Below, in pieces: positions 34,681-46,870 of a DNA stretch of 64,000 bases. The translations under genes and the position numbers were made by a program. The DNA lies in contig CM037877.1 in the NCBI GenBank assembly GCA_021292165.1, positions 82,181,691 through 82,245,690 on the forward strand, written 5' to 3'. The notes beneath the pieces were generated by a model, which saw only the letters and a program-made list of their open reading frames with translations, did not search any database and had not been told where the DNA came from. The first letter of the stretch is position 1. Every line of letters begins with the position of its first letter. This DNA comes from Shinisaurus crocodilurus. Taxonomy: Eukaryota > Chordata > Lepidosauria > Squamata > Shinisauridae.

Positions 34681-34772
34681 ATCCTAACACACTTACCTAG
34701 ATTAAGTCCCAAGTCCCACTGACTTACAAAGGATTTATATTCAAATAAGTATGTTTACAATTGCAGTGCAAT
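34681..34772. mobile_element. Short palindromic repeat (CAGAGTAAG family), old copy
   Basis: ATCCTAACACACTTACCTAG and ATTGCAGTGCAATG-type ends with diverged arms. Confidence 0.45.
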
Positions 34773-37439
34773 GAATCCACCCTTCTTTGAGAACATACCT
34801 TTTACACCAAATCTAATTTTGCCAATAGTTTGAAATCCCATTTATGTGCACAGAATTTGATTCTGAAGGATGAACGGTCACAATATGGATCTCGTGCTCA
34901 CAGTCAAAGTGTGAAATCAGTGGTGCATGTTGCTGAGGAAATAGTAACAGTGAATTCAGTGTCTAACCACATCATTTCTAATAGCTGGCTTGAAAGCCTT
35001 GTCTGGGTCTTCCACATTTTGGCATCTAAATTTGTGCCTTTCAACACATTTCTAATAATTGTTTCCTTATTATTACTGTCACTTTTATATCTCTTATTAT
35101 TTTTAATAAGGTAATAATATCCCTGAGTGGCATACAGTGCAACATCTGCATCAAGCAGTGATTGTCATTTACAAAGTGTGAAGATTTAAAAGGAAAGAAT
35201 AAGATGGCGCTAGTGCTTGACACACAGTTCTTACAGCATATCAAAGACACTGGTTAGTTTATAGAGAGAGGAGGCAGAGTGGCTGAGTCATGTTACAGAA
35301 ACACACACAAACACACACAACTTTCTAGTGTCAAGGAAAATTGAGCTGTTTGCCTCAGGTTTCAAAGTTTCAACTCCATATGTATTTCACCATTGTTCTC
35401 ATATTACCATCTTGGAGCTCCACATTTGTTCCAAGGTATATGTGGGGCTCTTGGCTGAGTGGGCTGCCTCCTCCTTTCAATAGAGATAGTAGATTCATTT
35501 GTGCAAAGGAATTATCATGTGAATCTGCCTGTGTATCACAGGTCACCCTCCCCATAGGTAATTGCTGGAATAGGTCAATGGCTTGGCAACCTAACCATAT
35601 CTTTGGACTGGACCACTGGAACTCTCCAGTCTTGCTGATATACCAACCAGGTGTTGGAATACAAGCTCCTTATTCTTCCTTCATTTTTATATTGACAGTG
35701 TGAACAGAAGTGGAGTTATAATAAGTAATGATCTTCAGCTCATAAAGTAGCTGTTCATGTAAATGTAGCCCTAGGAAAAAAACAGATTGAACCCAAATTC
35801 TATCGCTTGGAAGTTACCCAGCCTCTCCATAATGTAGAACCAAGACAGAGTAAAAAAGAAAGAAAGATGATGTTAGATGAGAATTGAAAGAGCTCAAGAC
35901 CTCCCAGCTTCAAATCCTGCAAGGTCCCTAACACAAACCAATCATCAAATATATATTGCATTTGGAAACAGCTTGGTTTAATTGAGTGTCTTCTATTACC
36001 CTGTTTTCCTAGCAATCAGTAAAGTAATCTTTCCATTAGAAGGAAATATGACTCTTGGAATTAATTCTTTATACAGAAAGCCAGCAGGAGTGACATTTAT
36101 ACAAAATTAAGTCCCTGTAGAAGTGTAACAAGCAGTCTACATCTGTCTGTTCAGACACTGAGAATAAAGTGGCTCAGTGCTCTTACATTATCAGAATACA
36201 ATATAAAGTGTTATTGCTGTGTTGGTTCCAGAGGAGGAGAGACAAATCAAGTAAAGGAAGAAGGGATATTCTTTACAAGGACAGCTTCTGTTGTCACTGT
36301 CCTGTTATTTGAAGAAGAAAAGCAGAAGAAAAAGAAGAAGCAGGAGGTAGTCCAAGGCTAATCAATGAGGTTCTTCTATTTATTGACATGTGGCTAACAC
36401 CCTTATTTTGTAAAACAATTCTTCTTCTGACACTGAAAAACCAGTGGCATGTATAGTGTTAACTCCTGCCTATCCGTCTGTTGTTAAAGGCACAGGAGCT
36501 CTGCAAGAGAAAAAAAAATGTAGTCCTATATGGATGCCAAGCAGATAGAAGTATCCTATGGTAGTGGTGTGGCGACTGCTAGATCTGATCCTGGTTTTAT
36601 CTTACACCCTCAGTGTCACTGGCTGACCTTTCCAAAATATTCTTGAAATAATTCCACTGTCATCTTAGACAGCAGCTATGGAAACCAATAAGCACAATGA
36701 AGAGCAAGATTTCTGTGAGCCCCAATTAAGGACAGGCCCTTAACTATTCTGTTATTCAGTTCTCTCATTTGTAACAGAGGACATGACCGGCATTTATATG
36801 TTATGGGTGGTATCTGATTAACCCCTCCCAGCAATGGAATGGGTTCTGTCAGTGGAATGGGGAGTGGGACCATTCCCCTTCCTCCCTGCAGTCCCCCCCC
36901 CTGCCCATTGCACCCTCAAATTGCTCCAGACCGCTGGGGGACTGTTTGGAACAAATTGGGGGGGGGCAGGCAGGGAGCTGCAGAGGAGAGGAGGTCAAAG
37001 TTCAGTTGTGTGAGCAGGAGTCTGCTTGCAGGATGTTGGATTTCATCCTCTGTTGGAATGCCTAGGTAGCACTGTCAGTTGCACACTGCATTAATTTAAT
37101 ACTTGAGATGAAAAGATCATTTTCATGCTGACTGTCAGGTAATGTGTTCCTAGTTTGAAAAATGGGGGTAGTGGTTTCAGTAACAAAAAACGATGTTGTT
37201 TGTACTGCAGTAGTGTTATGTATTTTCCAAACTAAAACCTGGAATGCTGAGAAATGACTGCAATAAAACTATAAGCTACATATAGTATGGGCTTTTAAAG
37301 TGATTGTCTTGACTATTGTGACTGAGAAGGAAAGTAATGTCAGAAGCGACAAAGAACAGCTTTATATCATACAAAAGATGAAATAAAAGTTGAAAAGAGA
37401 ATGGTTGGAATGCAAAAGAAGGAAAGGAGAGTGAGATAA
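34773..37439. other. Unique sequence, RORB downstream flank or 3' UTR
   Basis: No repeat or exon recognised. Contains a purine-rich (GAAGAA)n tract near 36311-36345 and G-runs near 36957. A high density of AT-rich short motifs. Confidence 0.4.
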
Positions 37440-38060
37440 ATCCCATGCTTTTCAGAATGGACTTCCACCGGCTCCGCCTCCTGGAGCCGGGGAGAAGATT
37501 GCGGGTGGGAGAGGGATGGAGAGTTGAGACACGACCAGGCCATGCTGGCTGAGCCAATGGGCTTAAGTGGGGTGGGGAGATGGGAGCCTCATTTAAGCCC
37601 CTGTCTCCCCGCCCTTGGCCCCTTTGCGGGAAGTGCAGAATTGGGCAGTGGGGCTTAGGGTTATGGTGATCATCCAGTGGCACCTTTCAAGGTGACTGGA
37701 GGTTACCTGAGGCTTCCCTTGCTAATGTCTTGCGGCTTGGAAAGAGAGAGATTGGGCCGCCTTTAGGGTTCTACCTTTTTTCACCTACATTGGCTGTCTC
37801 ATGGCGCCAATGGGAGGCGACACTGGTAAGGCCCTCCAGCTCCACATGGAGTGCAACTGGACGGTGGTGGGGCATCCCGCCTCCGATTCAGTTAAGATGT
37901 TTTGCTCAAAACCTGGTTTTCCCCGGCCAATGGCCGGAGTAGATAGTACCGCACTTCGCACTTCCCAGATCCTTAATTCAATAAACGTGGCCCTGATTGA
38001 AACCATATATACCTGTGTCTGACTCTTTTATCTCACCTCTACGCGCGCAATATCCAGTGA
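37440..38060 (+). mobile_element. GC-rich LTR-like block
   Basis: A GC-rich island in AT-rich surroundings. It holds AATAAA at about 37979-37984 (TTCAATAAACGTGGCCC) followed about 20 bp later by CATATATACCTGTGTCTGAC, a layout typical of the R-U5 part of an LTR. No coding frame with retroviral similarity and no confirmed TG...CA ends, so the class is uncertain. Confidence 0.45.
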
Positions 38061-38282
38061 AGTATTCCAGAAGGATTGGAAAGTGGAACAGGGCAATTCT
38101 AGAGGCCTGTGAATACTCTGAAGTTTGAGAGGTTGGGGGAGCTATACATAGATTCCTTCTGTCTTTGCAAGCATCTTCTATAACCACCCTTGGAACAAGG
38201 TTGAACAACTGCACACTCCCAAGGCATTAACTGTATAACGTAGTTTTGAAGAAACACTGCTAAGAGGGATTGGAGCCATTGT

Positions 38283-38350
38283 AGTTTATTTATTTATTAT
38301 ATTTATACCCCGCCTTTTATCCTGCAAGGAACCCAAGGCGGCTTACATAG
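38283..38350 (-). mobile_element. SINE/LINE 3' tail fragment, reverse orientation
   Basis: TTTATACCCCGCCTTTTATC followed by AACCCAAGGCGGCTTACATA is the inverted tail of the tRNA-SINE present in full at 57288-57530. Confidence 0.8.
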
Positions 38351-38459
38351 TAGGTTAGAAGAGATTTCCATTTTTCCTGCTTTCTGAATTCTTTCCACCT
38401 CTACAACCAGGGATAGGGGTGGGGGCAATGGTCTTACTGCGAAATATCCTAGGCCCTGA

Positions 38460-38495
38460 TGTGTATATGTATATGTGTGTGTGTGTGTGTGTGTC
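38460..38495. repeat. (GT)n microsatellite
   Basis: GTATAT followed by about twelve GT units. Confidence 0.95.
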
Positions 38496-38742
38496 CGTTC
38501 CCCCAGCCATGACAGCATGTGGCTCTCAGGGCCAAAATGTTACATAGAATAATCACTTTCTTATTGTGGATTGAGGATCTGTTGTACATAGAGCACAATT
38601 AATGATAAATGTGTCTGTAGGATGAGCTACCAGCCCAGTTTTGTTAAGAGGTAACAACTGAGCAATCAAAGCCCTAGATAAGAAGTGAACCGGTGAAAAC
38701 AGCTGTTTACCCAGACACTGGAATATTATGATTGCATTAGAT

Positions 38743-38874
38743 CAGTGCTCTCCAACCTTGGGTCCCCAGATGTTTTTGGCCTACAACTCCCAGCATACCC
38801 CATGCTATGCTGGCTGGGGCATGCTGGGAGTTGTAGTCCAAAAACAGTTGGGGACCCAAGGTTGGAGAACACTG
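38743..38874. mobile_element. Palindromic hAT MITE, same family as 8952
   Basis: Starts CAGTGCTCTCCAACC and ends GGTTGGAGAACACTG. The arms share GGTCCCCAGATGTTTTTGGC and its inverse. The flanks show only partial duplication (TAGAT). Confidence 0.85.
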
Positions 38875-39675
38875 TAGATGATGGGAATGCATATGGAAAG
38901 CCTCCACTCTCACCTCACAGCTCACAGGAATGTCTTAGTTGATGACTGGTTGGTTGTTCTTGTAACTTCTACTTTACTCTTCAAAGTTATATCACTGGGC
39001 CTGCTCCATTATCCCTTGGAGAATATCAGAGCAATATTGAGCCCTATAACCATTTTTGTTTCAGGAAGTGTTAATAAAATAAACTCTCTTTCTGATTCAC
39101 AAAACAAATGCATTGTTTGGGATAGTGTAGATTTTACTCTGTGGTTTAAATACTCTATTGGCGTTGTGTCCTATAATATTATGTTTAATATATGCTTTAT
39201 CACTATCACTGAGAAAAAAAAATATCCCCCATTAAGTTTCCCTCTGTCCATTCGAATTATCCAGACAAGGCTTTGGCACCAATAATACTAACCTGACTTT
39301 TCATTCACTGACTGCGTACTGCATACACATTATATACAAACTGATCAGAAATGGTACCATCTTGTCATTATATATGGATGGATGGCAGAGCAAAATCCTA
39401 ATTGCCCAACATAAAACTAACACATTACATGGAAAGTTAAAAACTGCAGGAGAGTATCCTTAGAAAATAGGCATTTTTTTAAAGCTACAGCAAGTGTGTG
39501 CGTATTCCATATATGTATGTGTATATATGTACTGTATTGGGATATAGCAGGGATGGCTAACTGGTGACTCATAAAGTAATTTCATCCAGCACCCAGTGCT
39601 GCTATCAAATTTGAATCAAGGTGTGGTTAAAACTGCCTGCCATTTTGCTCAGAGGAAAGGAAAATTGTTTTCCAA

Positions 39676-39695
39676 AAGGTGTGTGTGTGTGTGTA

Positions 39696-39738
<43 letters not shown>
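39676..39738. repeat. Compound (GT)n(GA)n microsatellite
   Basis: GT units broken by one TATG, followed directly by about 13 GA units. Confidence 0.95.
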
Positions 39739-39743
<5 letters not shown>

Positions 39744-40812
39744 ATCCCACTTCCTAATACTGTATCTCTCTTTGGATTTTCTACATAATGCCCCAGCTGA
39801 GAGATTTTATTAGAGTTTAACCACATGTGATGGCAATAAGGTTGAATTGTGCAGGAAAGTACTCTCCTTGCACTTGACCACTGTAAGAAGGATAAAGTAG
39901 CCCCTGAGAATACCAAAATTGGCCATCCCTGATATATACGACCCATATATACAACGGACATGATCCTTGCCTATGTGTCAAATGATCCCTATGGGGCTGA
40001 ACAGAGCCCTGTTTTTCCCATCTCCCCTCAGTTCACACATGTATAATGGAAAGTTACAGGGAATGGGTGGCCTCCAAAGCCAACTCATGTAACCTGCCAA
40101 AGTGGAAAGGGAGGGCTGGATGGGGACACCGGAGGCTCACATAGTCCACCCATTGCCTGTACTGGTCTGGAATGCTGCATGCACACACCTGCGCACATCC
40201 ACTGAGGGGAAGGGGGCAAATGGGGCTCTTTGTTTTAAGCCACCCGGGAGCCCTCCATGCACAGATGCTGCGCTCACACAGGGAAGGCTCATGCCCATAT
40301 ATATATTACATACACGCACACCTATTTCCAAGACAGCTACAAATTGCCACATGCATTTAACTAGCTAAAAACATAGAAATAGGTAAGCCTAGTTTAGTGG
40401 AGTTTTCTTAAATTATATTTGAACAATAAACAGCAAGAGTAATACTGCCAATTACTCCTCTGTTTTCATTTGTATCTACAATAAATGTCTATAAACAGTT
40501 GTCTCCCAAAACATACCCCCAATAAAATAAAATCAAAAATAAACACCCAGTGTTCTCTATTTGCAATATTCTGGTAAGTTAAAAAATAAAAAAAGGGGGG
40601 AAATTAACAAAAAGAAGAGAAACGAAAACAGGCCCCACTCAGAGGTGCATATTTACATTCTTCAAACTGTAGCGGTGAAAAATAATTCTATTAAGTGCAG
40701 GACATTCCTAGTGTTGCAGTAGTGACATTTTTAAGAAAGTCTTCATGAAAACAATTCTTTTGTCTTAACAGTGATGCATTCCAGGACTACGTGACATATT
40801 CTATCTTTCCCT

Positions 40813-40968
40813 TCACTTGCAGCCAGTGGTAGAGTCTGGATTGAATAGTTCCTTGTATAACGGAGGAAACAGTGTGTTCACTATATCGGGATGAGATTGT
40901 TTAAATACCTGCAGTTTTTCTCCGTGCAGGTTGCAAAGTGCAGTGATAGTTGGTATCTTGGCTACTAA
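40813..40968 (-). CDS. RORB: RORB last exon: ligand-binding domain helices 10-12 with AF-2
   Basis: On the - strand a TGTCTTACAG acceptor precedes 51 codons and a TGA stop (complement of 40813-40815). The product contains [19 protein letters not shown] and closes with [12 protein letters not shown], the helix-12 activation function that docks coactivator LxxLL motifs in ROR receptors, then a short tail ending TTGCK. The sequence is distinctly ROR-beta rather than ROR-alpha or gamma. ROR-beta is a nuclear, monomer-binding orphan receptor acting in retina, cortex and circadian tissues. Confidence 0.97.
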   Translation of the reverse strand, partial: LVAKIPTITALCNLHGEKLQVFKQSHPDIVNTLFPPLYKELFNPDSTTGCK

Positions 40969-41119
40969 CTGTAAGACAGAGACAGACAAAGAAGTAAAGG
41001 AAGGGTAAAAAATTATTCTGAAGCAATCGTTTCATGAATCCTGCTTTTGAAATTGACTGGATCTCCTAATGTAATTTTCTAATTCTAAAAGCAGCTGCAG
41101 TGGGAGGGGGTATGATTTG

Positions 41120-41640
41120 GTATGGGGCTGTTGAATGGGAAGGGGGGCTTAACCATTCTCACTCTCTGGGGTCCCCTGATCACCTCCCTCCCTGGAGTTG
41201 CTATTTACCTGGTTACCTTAAGGATCATCTCCTCCCATACAGTTCTACCTGGGTCTTAAGATCAGGTCAGCTTTGGAGGCCTTGCTTTTTGTGTCATTAA
41301 CCCAGGCCATTAGGCCTTTTCAGTGCTGTGGCTCTGGAATACCCTCCCTGTGGAGATAGACAGCCTCTCTTTTGGCCTTTATTCGCTCTAAACTGAAAAC
41401 ATCTCTCTTTCAAAAGACATTTAGTATTTGCCAGTGTTTGTACTATATTTTAGATGGCTGCTTTTTAGTTTATTTATGGTAGTGTTTTTAATCTGTATTT
41501 TTGATTTCATATATATATATATATATATATCTGCATTTCTTACGTTGTGAAGTTTCTCTGAGTGCTCTACGGGCATAAGAGTAGGGTATAAATGAATTAC
41601 TTTTTTCTTTTTTAAAAATACTATAAATGAATTACTTACA
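41120..41640 (+). mobile_element. L2/CR1-like LINE 3' end
   Basis: CAGTGCTGTGGCTCTGGAAT followed by ACCCTCCCTGTGGAGATAGA and the AAGAGTAGGGTATAAATGAA terminus are hallmarks of reptile LINE 3' ends. An (AT)n microsatellite interrupts it. Confidence 0.7.
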
Positions 41641-42194
41641 GAAGGGTTGGGAGAGGAGGAATGAAGTGGCGGATCCTCAGCCACTTTCAAAGCCCTCTGG
41701 ATCTTTTATTTTTAAAAAACAAAACCAAAAACCCTCCACCTGCATTGAAAGCAAAAGAGGATAATTTCAGTATGCCAGCTATAGGCTGGCATAGCTGAGG
41801 GGCCTGATCCTAGGGGAGCTCCAAGGATCAGAAGGGCTCTGGATCCAGCAAGTGCTCTGCCCCTGCCTGCCTCCCTCGCAAACACCCATTTCGGGCTTTA
41901 CACCAACTACAGCCAGTGGGAACACCACTGGCAGTAGCTTTCTACCTTCGGAGGTTTCTGCAGATGGAACTGGGCTGCCAGGGTGGATGGAGTCCCCTTA
42001 CTGGTGGAGTTTCTCCACTGGTGGGAGGGCACCTCCATCCCATCCTAACCCTTCCCAGCCACTGGATCTGGGAGTTAGTTACTATTTATCCACAAATACC
42101 TTGCCTGTATACCTTCCTTTATGTGGCTAATAACAGCTTTGTGGGGATTAGACTCCCGTTGCACAACACTGTAGATACCCAAATTCCCCCCAGC

Positions 42195-42440
42195 TGCTTT
42201 TTATGTTTATTGTTGATTTAATTTATTTTTTAAGGTATACCCTGTTTTCCTTGGTAAAATAAACCCAAACCAGTTTATTAAAAAGTTCATGAAATACAAT
42301 AAAACCAGTTCAAATTATAGTAAAAATAGTTCAAATGGCTAAAATAAAATTAAAAAATCAATATACAATCAAACAAAAACCCAGGTTAAAACAATTCAGC
42401 ATAAAAAAAGGAAGCAGAAACCAACCAGAAATATTCCCTG
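42195..42440 (-). mobile_element. LINE 3' tail, reverse orientation
   Basis: TTTATTTTTTAAGGTATACC followed by AATAAAAC-rich sequence, as at 2757 and 10611. Confidence 0.5.
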
Positions 42441-43531
42441 TAACAACTAGTTAGGTCCTAGTTAATAATGTTTTTCTTAAATTAACTTTTAGTACAAGAC
42501 CTCAGAGCATGAGAACTCAAACTGTTGTTGTTGTTGTTGTCCTGTTTGAGTTCCCATGGTATGACAGCTTTTATTTCAACAAATCTTTTTTGAAAGTTGT
42601 GTACTTTGTGTAATTTGTGTCAGTAAGCTCAACTTAAAATTTGGGAACACCCATCGTTTATGGCAGGACTGGGGAACCTCCAGCCCAGGGGTTGAATCTG
42701 GCTCTCCAGGCCTCCCAATATGGCCTGTTGGAGTCCCCCAGAACGCCCCTGGTCTCACTCCCTTTCCTTAACTATTGATTGTTTGGTAGTTTCCCAGCTT
42801 TTTTGCCGTTTTCTCCCCATGCTCAAAGTGCCTCTCCTAAGGCCTGGCAGGAAGAGCCTTACGCTAAAATATGCTGGTATTTTGGTCCTACCCCTTTTGC
42901 TTTCACCTCCCTCTCCCACGCAACCACTGGAATGTGGCCCCTGCTCCAAAAGGAATGGCTCTCGGGCTGAAATAGGTTCAGCATCAGTGGTTTATGGGCT
43001 AATCAATCTGTTTTATTTGTATGCTTTCTTCCCACAAGGGCGAAAGTCGCAGGGCAGGGAGGGAGACTCCATGAACACAGGTCCAGGTGCACCGCCTGAC
43101 TGATTTGCATTGGTTGCAGGGGATTCTGTTTCCTGCAGGAGACTCTTAAGCATGTGGAGTAGGTATGCTGAGTCATTTTCAAAGGATTGGCCCATTGCCA
43201 TGTTTCCAGATCCCTGGTTGGGCTCTGTTGTCTAAACGAAACTCCTGTGTAAGCAGGCTTCCTTATGAATACTTTATGCCTGAAGAGCTGTCCCTTAGGT
43301 CGATACAAATGGGAAGGCGCGTTCAGGCATGGTTGGGAGTAGGACTCCATGTACGCATTGGAGATCCTGTGGCTGCAGGGAATCCCTGGATTTTCTCTGC
43401 TGTGGAATGCTGGAATCACTAACAGCCAATCAGAAAAAGATGGTGAAATTAAATACAAGGATGATTAATGAGAAGTGTGCACATATTTGTCTCTCTATGC
43501 AGTAGTGAGTCAGTTTGTACTAAAGATCTAC

Positions 43532-43644
43532 CTTTGCCAAAGTCTCATCATCAAGATGATTCTTCTGGATCACATGTTGAAGTGCAAAATAAATCTTTTC
43601 CTGAAGCTTCTGGACCTTCCTTGGTTCTAACAGCCAAGCTCGAT
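43532..43644 (-). CDS. RORB: RORB exon: ligand-binding domain helix 9
   Basis: 113 nt: two bases complete an Asp codon started in the previous exon, then 37 codons. Acceptor TTGTTTGGCCAG, donor GTAGAT. The product [18 protein letters not shown] continues to [15 protein letters not shown], the helix 8-9 linker and helix 9 of ROR-beta. Frame joins the flanking exons (upstream ends at a split Asp; downstream starts in phase 0). Confidence 0.97.
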
Positions 43645-45199
43645 CTGGCCAAACAATAAAGTGACACAAAATTAAAATAAAGGCATGAACTAGAGCCAGT
43701 AAAAAGATGGAAAGAAGACCCATGATAACTGCTGTTAACTGTCAACTGCAGGTTTGTACCACTGTCTGGAGGAAGTGCAGTATTTTAATTTTCAATCACT
43801 GAAGAGCCAAGTTGTAGTACATGGGTTTGAGCTGATCCTAGCCTTCACATTAACTGCAGACAGTAATGCAGTCCCCCCCACCCCACTTTGCCATTCAGCC
43901 TTCCCAGCAAGAGCAGGCCCCTCACATATCACAAGTGTGGCATGCAGGTTCAGTGGGGAAAGTGTAAGTTCTCGCTTTCCTACCACCCAGTCCAGTGGGC
44001 CACTGTGTTAGTCTATGATTGGGCCATCTGTGAATCTAAGCACATGCCTTTAAAGGGCATTACACTGAAAAGAAGGAAACTTGCTTCCAAGTAAATGTGT
44101 TTCGAACTGATAGGCTATTTGGCTTCTCTAATTATGGTTGCTGAATCTTTCTACAACTGGCAGCCCTGTTCAGTTGCCTGCTTCCCAAATCCTTTTGTTT
44201 CTCTGTTTTCTCCAAGAGAGCTCTTTTATGGCCAAATATGAGCTGCTGCTAGTCAGATATGCAGGATAGAGGCTGAATGTCCCTTCTACCTTCTGCTCCA
44301 TCCAAAGATTTGTACTTCCTGCCTATTGGAATAGGAACAGCAGAAATTTTCTTGTAACTAACTATTTCCTATCCTGAGATATTTGGCAGGGGGCTCGCAG
44401 GACTGGCGTAGGGAGGGAACAGCTCTGTAGATCTGGCTTTTCTTCTGCATTTGTTCTTCTTTTTATTGCAGTGCTGATGAGAACCGTCAAGATAATGCTT
44501 AATGCAAATACAGCTAGCTGTTCAGGTGGAGAAAACATGCATTGATTTAGCCTAGTTTAGAATATAGAATGCCTACCAATGAAACATACTGAACAGAGCT
44601 GGATTAAAGTGTAATGGGCACCTATGTTGAACAATATTCAGAGTTATATGTCCATAAAAAATATATGCCATACTTTTAATTCTTGGTATATGTCTTTTGC
44701 ACCAGGTTCCAATTAGTGGATTTGAGGGTCCTAGTAAAAAACAAAAGGAGATCCTGCAAGCCTGAAGTCTGCCAACTTCTGCCATACTCCTTTGCATTCA
44801 CATGATCACACACAAGTATAAACGCACAATTTACTTTGTGTGTAATGTTTTCCCTAAGCACAAATATACTTGTGTGAGCAGGTGCATGCATGCAGCCATA
44901 GTGCATAGGCATTGGCTCTCCTCCATATCACATACATCCAGGCAGTCACGCATATATATCACTTGCCACAGACATTCTTCTCCTTTCCTGCTAATTCCAC
45001 TCCACATTTTGGTATGCCTGGCCCTTCTGCCCTTCAGACTCAGCTGTGTGAACTGTGAGTATCTTACATTGACCTACCACAGCTTGTTCACTCACTGCTC
45101 TTTCTTTGCCATGTGATAAAGGATGAGCCATCAGGTTATGTGCTGTGAAGCATTTTAAAGAGTCTGCCACATGAAGCAGGATAAAAGTACCCTGTACTC

Positions 45200-45340
45200 C
45201 AGCCTTCTCCATCTTGGTGCCCTCCAGAATGTTTTGGACTTCAACTTCCAGAAGCCCCTGCCAGCATGGCCAATGGTCAGGAACGCTGGGAGTTGAAAGT
45301 CCAAACAACATCTAGAAATCTACTTCTTGCCCACCCCTGC
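45200..45340. mobile_element. Palindromic hAT-like MITE
   Basis: CAGCCTTCTCCATCTTGGTG, CCTCCAGAATGTTTTGGACT and the inverted AGTTGAAAGTCCAAACAAC arm around a CCAGCATGGCCAATGGTCAG centre. Confidence 0.7.
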
Positions 45341-45345
45341 TGTAC

Positions 45346-45449
45346 AGCAGCCTTCCTCAGCCTGGTGCCCTCCAGCCATGCATTCTGGGAATGATGGGAC
45401 TTGGAGTCCACCACATTGGAAGGGCGGCATGTTGAAGAAGGCTGCTCTA
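45346..45449. mobile_element. Palindromic hAT-like MITE, adjacent copy
   Basis: CAGCAGCCTTCCTCAGCCTG on the left and the inverted GAAGAAGGCTGCTCTAG on the right, with TTGGAGTCCACCACATTGGA between. Confidence 0.7.
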
Positions 45450-46151
45450 GCGCAGGAGTGGGGGACGTTTTCTGTCAAAGGCCACATTCCCTTTGGGGTG
45501 ATCTGTTGGGTACCACATGCTGGCAGTGGGTGGAGCTAAAGCCACCAGTGGGGTGCGGCCACCCCTTTTCTCTTCCTCTCCCTTCCCACCAAGCAGGCTG
45601 CCACGTGTCTGAACAGATAGCTTACAGAGGGCTTTCGAAATTAGGCCAAGGGCTGCATGTGGCCCTAAGGCTTTAGGACGCCATGTGGGTGCACCATCTT
45701 TTTGGCACACATGGCCAGTGGTGCAATTAAGGCTGGGAATTGGGCCAAGGTCCAGGACACCACAGCCCAGCCCCCCTTCTGCCCATATGACTACCCAGAG
45801 AGCTGCAAGTGATCATGGTACTTGAAGAAAACTCAGTTTTATTCCTGTACTCATGATGATTCCATTGAACTTTAAATGCACATGCTAGGAGTATGTGTTT
45901 TTAATCAGGATTGGCAAACCGTTTTGTTAGTATTCCAATGCATTGGGAATTGTAAAGCATGTTGTAAATAAAGCATGGAATTGTGGTTTGGGGTGAAGAG
46001 AAGTTGTGTGCTTCACAACTGAAGCAATACACATAGCCATCTAAAGGGGAGCCCCCATAAGATCATTAAGTCCAGGGTCTAAAACTACCTAGCTGCACCA
46101 GTACCCATGGCCGCATGTAATGCTGGTGGGGGACAGTTGGAGGCCACACGT

Positions 46152-46157
46152 CGTGCG

Positions 46158-46197
<40 letters not shown>
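46152..46197. repeat. (CG)n(CA)n microsatellite
   Basis: Alternating GCGCGC followed by about 16 CA units, potentially Z-DNA-forming. Confidence 0.95.
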
Positions 46198-46199
<2 letters not shown>

Positions 46200-46450
46200 A
46201 CACACATCACAGTGATCCTGATACAGTTTGCTCTTTCATCACTGCTAGCAGTAGCAGGGAATGAGCGATCTCTATGAGGTTCTCTGGGGGAGGGAGCAGG
46301 GAATACAGGTGTGTGTGTGGGGTGGAATTAAGCGGTGGTGGGAGGTCAGGGCACCCTTGGGGGGCTGCAGTAGAGGCCAGGGGGCAGGTCATGCACCCCT
46401 GCTCTAAAGCATACTTAGTCAAGAGCTTATTCCTCAAAATGTTATATATC

Positions 46451-46525
46451 AGGGGGTTGTTGTAACTCAGTGGTAGAGCACATACTTTTCATGTAGAATG
46501 TCCCAGCTTCGACACCTAGCTTCTT
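46451..46525 (+). mobile_element. Sauria-type SINE head fragment
   Basis: GGGGGTTGTTGTAACTCAGT with GTGGTAGAGCACATAC gives the A box, followed by a decayed B box (CAGCTTCGACACC). The body is missing. Confidence 0.8.
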
Positions 46526-46669
46526 CATTTGTAACTTATAGCCAATTAGAGGCAAAACACAAGGCAAAGTAAATCCATTCAGACTGCTGTTTACTTATTT
46601 AATGTATATGTTTAAGTGAGAACAGTAGTTATTGATATAGGCTGAAAAAGACTGAAATGGCAGAGTTTA

Positions 46670-46870
<201 letters not shown>

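Larger units (their letters stand above)
27340..40812 (-). other. RORB: Possible long RORB 3' UTR and downstream flank
   Basis: Downstream of the RORB stop, transcription runs toward lower coordinates. Much of 27340-31880 and 34.8-37.4 kb is AT-rich and repeat-poor, as expected of a long UTR. Candidate - strand polyA signals include ATTAAA at 27347-27352, and several AATAAA (TTTATT on the + strand) between. RORB is known to have a multi-kilobase 3' UTR in mammals. Where the transcript really ends cannot be decided from sequence. Repeats at 31.9, 32.6, 34, 37.5 and 38.8 kb would have to be inserts within or beyond it. Confidence 0.3.
40969..43531 (-). other. RORB: RORB intron with LINE fragments
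   Basis: Donor GTAGAT at 43531 downward and acceptor TTACAG at 40969, phase 0. It contains L2/CR1-like LINE pieces at 41120-41640 and 42195-42440, an (AT)n at about 41508-41530 and a (GTT)n at about 42520-42540. A tract of the type TGGGGAACCTCCAGCCC...AATGTGGCCCCTGC (42664-42990) looks like an old dispersed repeat. Confidence 0.9.

Noticed and set aside
43003..43458. 151-codon minus-strand frame inside a RORB intron
   Set aside because: No known domain, ordinary intron DNA and repeat-like sequence at its edges.
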